Below, in pieces: positions 6,499 to 9,081 of a stretch of 9,081 bases of DNA; position 1 is the stretch's first letter; the number at the start of each line of letters is the position of its first letter. The translations under genes were made by a program, and so were the position numbers. Source of the DNA: Methanobacteriota archaeon. Its GTDB lineage: Archaea > Thermoplasmatota > Poseidoniia > Poseidoniales > Thalassarchaeaceae. The notes under the pieces were generated by a model. That model was not told the origin of the DNA, ran no database searches, and saw only the letters and a program-made list of their open reading frames with translations. The stretch lies in contig JACNFL010000072.1 in NCBI GenBank assembly GCA_014384685.1, positions 1-9,081 of the forward strand. The letters are read 5' to 3'.

Positions 6499-7440
6499 TT
6501 ACTCTTCTTCAGTATTTTTTTCCTGTTCTTTATTCGCCTGAGCGATTTCAGGAGCACCAATCAACAACCTTTCAGTAGCCTGCTCAACAACAAATGTTCC
6601 CAGTAAAAGGATGACCGCTGTTGCACCTAGCATTCTCCAACTGTGACCTGTAACTTGTGCCGAATTTGATGAGGCTGCTAGTTTGACTGCACCAAGCCAT
6701 GGAAGTTCAGCACCTGCTACCCCAACTACCCAGTCTGAACGTACCGCAGTAACTCGATTACCATTTTCATCTGTAAGACCTCCCGCAAGGGGATATGCCT
6801 GAGATCCTTGGTCCACATCACATCGATTATTATCACCCAAAGTAAGGTATCCTGCGTGTCCTGGGTCCCACTCCTGAACCATCAATCCATGTGGGTTTGA
6901 AGGGCATTCGACATTGTCAAAAGACCAGTTTATTGAGGCTTGATTCAATACTGTAGTTCCTGGTGCATCCCATGTGAGGACACATGTTCCTGCCTGCCCA
7001 TCGGCATCAATTGATATCGGGTCCCAACTGCTGCCCTGTGGGCAAAGTTGGAGTGAACGGTTAGTCGGAGTGACTGTGTCGTTGGCTACTGCTTCAAGGA
7101 TTACACGGTGAATTACAGGAGTGTCAATACCACCATTTTTCTTGAAGATGATAACATCTCCAGGTTTGCCATGGGATTCCCATCCTTCCCATTCGCCACC
7201 TTCCTCCATTGCTTCTGCCATGCTGACAATATTAGTTCGACGCGACGTTGACATGACGAGAACTAGGTCGCCAGGGTCAATCGCCCCTACTTCTCCTTCA
7301 CTATCATGCATCATTGATGATGACTCAACTACTACCATTGGGGGGATGGAACCAGTAGTGGCCCACAGACCAATTACTAGTAGTGAAATCAATCCGATGG
7401 CAAGTAATGCTTCGCGAATCCAGCCTAAGGGTGTGGCCAT
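6499..7440 (-). CDS. Signal peptidase I, archaeal/eukaryotic Ser-His type (S26B)
   Basis: The enzyme removes signal peptides from secreted proteins on the outer face of the membrane. The 313 residues start with a membrane helix (about 10-30). Box B follows as VVESSSMMHD with Ser42 as nucleophile, then GDLVLV (57-62) and GKPGDVIIFKK (91-101). His111 in VIHRVI stands where bacterial enzymes use Lys. LTLGDNNRCDVDQG (199-212) carries Asp203 and the further Asp208/Asp210, and SDWVVGVAGAELPWLGAV is the typical end of the catalytic domain. A second helix (about 259-277) anchors the C-terminus, which ends in a charged cytoplasmic tail. Between His111 and GDNN there are about 90 residues with Cys133, Cys153 and Cys179, plus Cys207 at the active site, possibly forming disulfides. 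GAGGCGG lies 9 bases before ATG 7440. The upstream membrane-protein gene ends 15 bases earlier, so they form an operon. Confidence 0.9.
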   Translation of the reverse strand: MATPLGWIREALLAIGLISLLVIGLWATTGSIPPMVVVESSSMMHDSEGEVGAIDPGDLVLVMSTSRRTNIVSMAEAMEEGGEWEGWESHGKPGDVIIFKKNGGIDTPVIHRVILEAVANDTVTPTNRSLQLCPQGSSWDPISIDADGQAGTCVLTWDAPGTTVLNQASINWSFDNVECPSNPHGLMVQEWDPGHAGYLTLGDNNRCDVDQGSQAYPLAGGLTDENGNRVTAVRSDWVVGVAGAELPWLGAVKLAASSNSAQVTGHSWRMLGATAVILLLGTFVVEQATERLLIGAPEIAQANKEQEKNTEEE

Positions 7441-7455
7441 CTATTACCGCCTCAT

Positions 7456-8298
7456 TCATTCTTCTTCTTGAATTGAGTCACTCTCTGATTCATCCTCGTC
7501 AGTAAATGCCGGTCCAGTCATGAAAAGAATAGCCGCAAATATAGCAATCATAAGACCCCCAACCAAATCAAAGTGTGGAGCCCAAGTCGCATTGTATTCG
7601 CCACCGTTCATGATGGAGGTGAAATCAACTGTCATATTACGTGGACTAGATACCGTTTCGCGCGCTAATCCAATCAGTGCATTATAGACAAATAAAACCA
7701 ATCCAGTAAGAGAACTGAAAATTATTAATTTATTTATTCCTGGGTCTTTGAGTAGATCAGAATCGGGAAATCTCCGGGCTAATCGAGAATATTTTGTATT
7801 CAACCATTCGCTAAGTAATGAGTTTTCTCCGGTGTCTGATAATGACATTCCTTCAGGCATATCTCGGCGTAAACCTAACTCCACTCTCTTAGCTGCAATT
7901 CTTGCTGGCCACGCGCCAGCGAGTAGTTGCGCCCCCTCATCCAATTCTTTCTTGTTTTTCTGTAACTCAGCCCGGGAGTCTGTCTCAAGTATGTCAACTA
8001 GAGAATTGCGTACTCCAAGATAATGGAAAAACTCGGGTATGACAAACAATAAGAGAACGAAAGCAAGTAAGACTCCAACCCATGTTGCAGCCGTCAAATC
8101 CGCCCAACTATTGGCTTCCTGTTGTGCGTTTGAAGAAAACATTGAGAAAAATGCTATCGCCCATAAAATCATTGCAAAAGTGAGAACTGTCAGCATCCCC
8201 AAAATGACCAAATGACGGTCTCTCTGATTCTCCCAAAATTCTTCAAAATATGCCTTCAAACCCCGCTTTGATTTTTTCCGCTTTTTGCCTGCCGCCAT
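7456..8298 (-). CDS. Four-helix membrane protein of unknown function, cotranscribed with signal peptidase
   Basis: From ATG 8298 this encodes 280 residues. A very basic N-terminus (AAGKKRKKSKRG) and an aromatic/acidic helix (15-25) precede four hydrophobic segments at about 29-54, 66-95, 187-210 and 246-265. The loop between helices 2 and 3 (about 96-186) is charged and soluble, with ELQKNKKELDEG and a SEWLNTKYSRLARRFPDSD segment. The C-terminus is strongly acidic (DEDESESDSIQEEE). The positive N-terminus and even helix number suggest both ends are cytoplasmic, placing the 96-186 loop in the cytoplasm too. No catalytic motif is visible and I do not recognise a family. GGGATTGAG lies before the ATG; a TTG at 8433 would extend it across the promoter and into the divergent gene, which is unlikely. 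The 15-base gap to the signal peptidase suggests a role in secretion or membrane insertion. Confidence 0.75.
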   Translation of the reverse strand: MAAGKKRKKSKRGLKAYFEEFWENQRDRHLVILGMLTVLTFAMILWAIAFFSMFSSNAQQEANSWADLTAATWVGVLLAFVLLLFVIPEFFHYLGVRNSLVDILETDSRAELQKNKKELDEGAQLLAGAWPARIAAKRVELGLRRDMPEGMSLSDTGENSLLSEWLNTKYSRLARRFPDSDLLKDPGINKLIIFSSLTGLVLFVYNALIGLARETVSSPRNMTVDFTSIMNGGEYNATWAPHFDLVGGLMIAIFAAILFMTGPAFTDEDESESDSIQEEE

Positions 8299-8339
8299 CT
8301 CAATCCCGTATGCTCGAAAGCCTCTTGACTGATACAGTT

Positions 8340-8360
8340 TCGGTTTATTGGTTTTAGTTC
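8340..8360. promoter_or_regulatory. Candidate shared TATA region of the divergent membrane-protein and surface-protein genes
   Basis: TTTATT (8344-8349) lies in the 114-bp gap between the diverging starts 8298 and 8413. Read leftward it is AATAAA and would place transcription near 8320, leaving a leader of about 20 bases. Read rightward it would place transcription near 8373, giving a leader of about 40 bases that contains the hairpin at 8392-8409. Match to the archaeal TATA consensus is partial. Confidence 0.3.
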
Positions 8361-8391
8361 TAAGTGCAAAGGATTGAAATGGTATCCCTAA

Positions 8392-8409
8392 CGGTCCCCT
8401 AAGGGACCG
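8392..8409 (+). promoter_or_regulatory. Hairpin just upstream of the surface-protein start
   Basis: CGGTCCC (8392-8398) and GGGACCG (8403-8409) form a perfect 7-bp stem with loop CTAA. The stem ends three bases before ATG 8413, and its 3' arm holds AAGGGA, the only Shine-Dalgarno-like sequence before this gene. In RNA the stem would hide that site and crowd the start codon. It could be a translational switch, an operator in DNA, or a chance palindrome. Confidence 0.45.
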
Positions 8410-8412
8410 CCT

Positions 8413-9081
8413 ATGTTTAGATGCAACAATCAAATCAAATTCACTTCGTTTTTCTTAGCCGGATTAATGCTGTTGTCTACAACACTGTCATTTGCAATCG
8501 CGGCAACTACTGAAACCCAATTCGCTGATGGCACTACCAGTTTTTCCCACACCTTTGCCGGTCAAGGTAATGGTGGAACTGCAGGAGTAAACATGCCTTA
8601 TGGAGCGGAAGTAACATCAGCAAGTTTCTCTATCACTGGAGAACCTTCAACAACTACTTGGGCTAATGCAAGCACCAATACACACTTTGGTGGCCCTTCA
8701 ACAACAGATGGGCCCATGAACGTCCCATACTTCTCATATGATTATCGAACTACTATTGATGTTGGTAACGATCAAACATCCCTTAGAGAAATGCAAAGCG
8801 AAGCGAGTTGGGCTTTAACGAGAACGAGTGATATTTCCAGTGCACCAAATGCAGTCCACAACACAACTGGTGGAGCTATTGGCTTTGCTGATTCTGATTT
8901 AGTAGGAGTCACTACACAGGGTTATTCGGCTTATTCTGGGGGCGCTTGGAATTATGCTGGTCCTGTGGCTTACCAAGGAAGCAAAACTTTTGTCGCACAG
9001 TGGGCTACTACTAATCTCTATCAAGCCCCAACAATTAGAAGTTACAACAGTAGTACTGGCTCTCTCATAGGTACTGTCACC
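8413..9081 (+). CDS. Secreted surface protein, 5' part only (runs off the window)
   Basis: The frame from ATG 8413 is open for all 223 codons to the window edge, so the gene continues beyond it. The N-terminus is a classical signal peptide: MFRCNNQIK, then the hydrophobic core FTSFFLAGLMLLSTTLSFAI, with a likely cut after Ala30 or Ala31 (AIAA before TTETQ). There is no lipobox. The mature part is poor in Lys and lacks Cys, and is rich in Gly, Ser, Thr, Asn, Ala and aromatic residues, with beta-type segments such as GAEVTSASFSITGEP and TTWANASTNTHFGG. Segments containing PSTT occur twice (about 78-81 and 95-98). It resembles the large extracellular proteins of marine archaea, possibly adhesins or surface-layer components, but I cannot name a domain. 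It would be a substrate of the neighbouring signal peptidase. Confidence 0.8.
   Translation, partial: MFRCNNQIKFTSFFLAGLMLLSTTLSFAIAATTETQFADGTTSFSHTFAGQGNGGTAGVNMPYGAEVTSASFSITGEPSTTTWANASTNTHFGGPSTTDGPMNVPYFSYDYRTTIDVGNDQTSLREMQSEASWALTRTSDISSAPNAVHNTTGGAIGFADSDLVGVTTQGYSAYSGGAWNYAGPVAYQGSKTFVAQWATTNLYQAPTIRSYNSSTGSLIGTVT

Noticed and set aside
7121..7471. 116-codon open frame opposite the signal peptidase 5' end
   Set aside because: It is the antisense shadow of box B and neighbouring catalytic sequence, with no independent support.
8299..8433. TTG-started extension of the four-helix membrane protein
   Set aside because: It would run through the hairpin and overlap the start of the divergent secreted protein; ATG 8298 has an upstream G-rich site and a typical basic N-terminus.

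Overview
The window looks like a piece of an archaeal chromosome, most likely a planktonic Thermoplasmatota lineage such as Marine Group II/Poseidoniales. Supporting signs are an archaeal Holliday junction resolvase (Hjc), an archaeal/eukaryotic-type signal peptidase with a Ser-His rather than Ser-Lys catalytic pair, TTG and GTG starts, little Shine-Dalgarno sequence before several genes, and a large secreted Gly/Ser/Thr/Asn-rich protein of the kind common in marine archaea. The lineage is an inference from gene content; no rRNA marker is present.

Layout, left to right. Positions 1-130 hold no secure gene but contain a strong hairpin plus T-tract terminator for the leftward gene that follows. 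Positions 131-1998 carry a leftward PAP2-superfamily membrane phosphatase/phosphotransferase with a large extracytoplasmic tail; its 3' end appears to be frameshifted in a homopolymer. Diverging from it is a rightward Mrp/NBP35-type P-loop ATPase (2078-3088) that lacks the usual CxxC metal site. Next comes a divergent pair of nuclease-fold genes: a leftward RuvX/RuvC-like RNase H-fold protein (3155-3946) and a rightward Hjc (4053-4712), separated by a 106-bp intergenic stretch containing a perfect 6-bp inverted repeat. A small leftward coiled-coil gene (4727-4915) follows.

The right half is about the membrane and secretion. It has a rightward site-2-type M50 metalloprotease with a PDZ-like domain (4945-6489). 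Converging on it is a leftward two-gene operon: an unrecognised four-helix membrane protein (7456-8298), then signal peptidase I (6499-7440). Finally a rightward secreted protein (8413 to the window edge) has a clear signal peptide but no stop in the window. A hairpin that could mask its ribosome-binding site ends three bases before its ATG.

The genes fall into two themes: recombination/genome maintenance (Hjc with the RuvX-like protein) and envelope biology (PAP2 enzyme, S2P-type protease, signal peptidase, membrane protein, secreted protein). Genes are arranged mainly as divergent and convergent singletons with very short gaps, so shared promoter regions and overlapping 3' ends are likely. 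I did not see mobile elements, CRISPR arrays, tRNAs or rRNAs.
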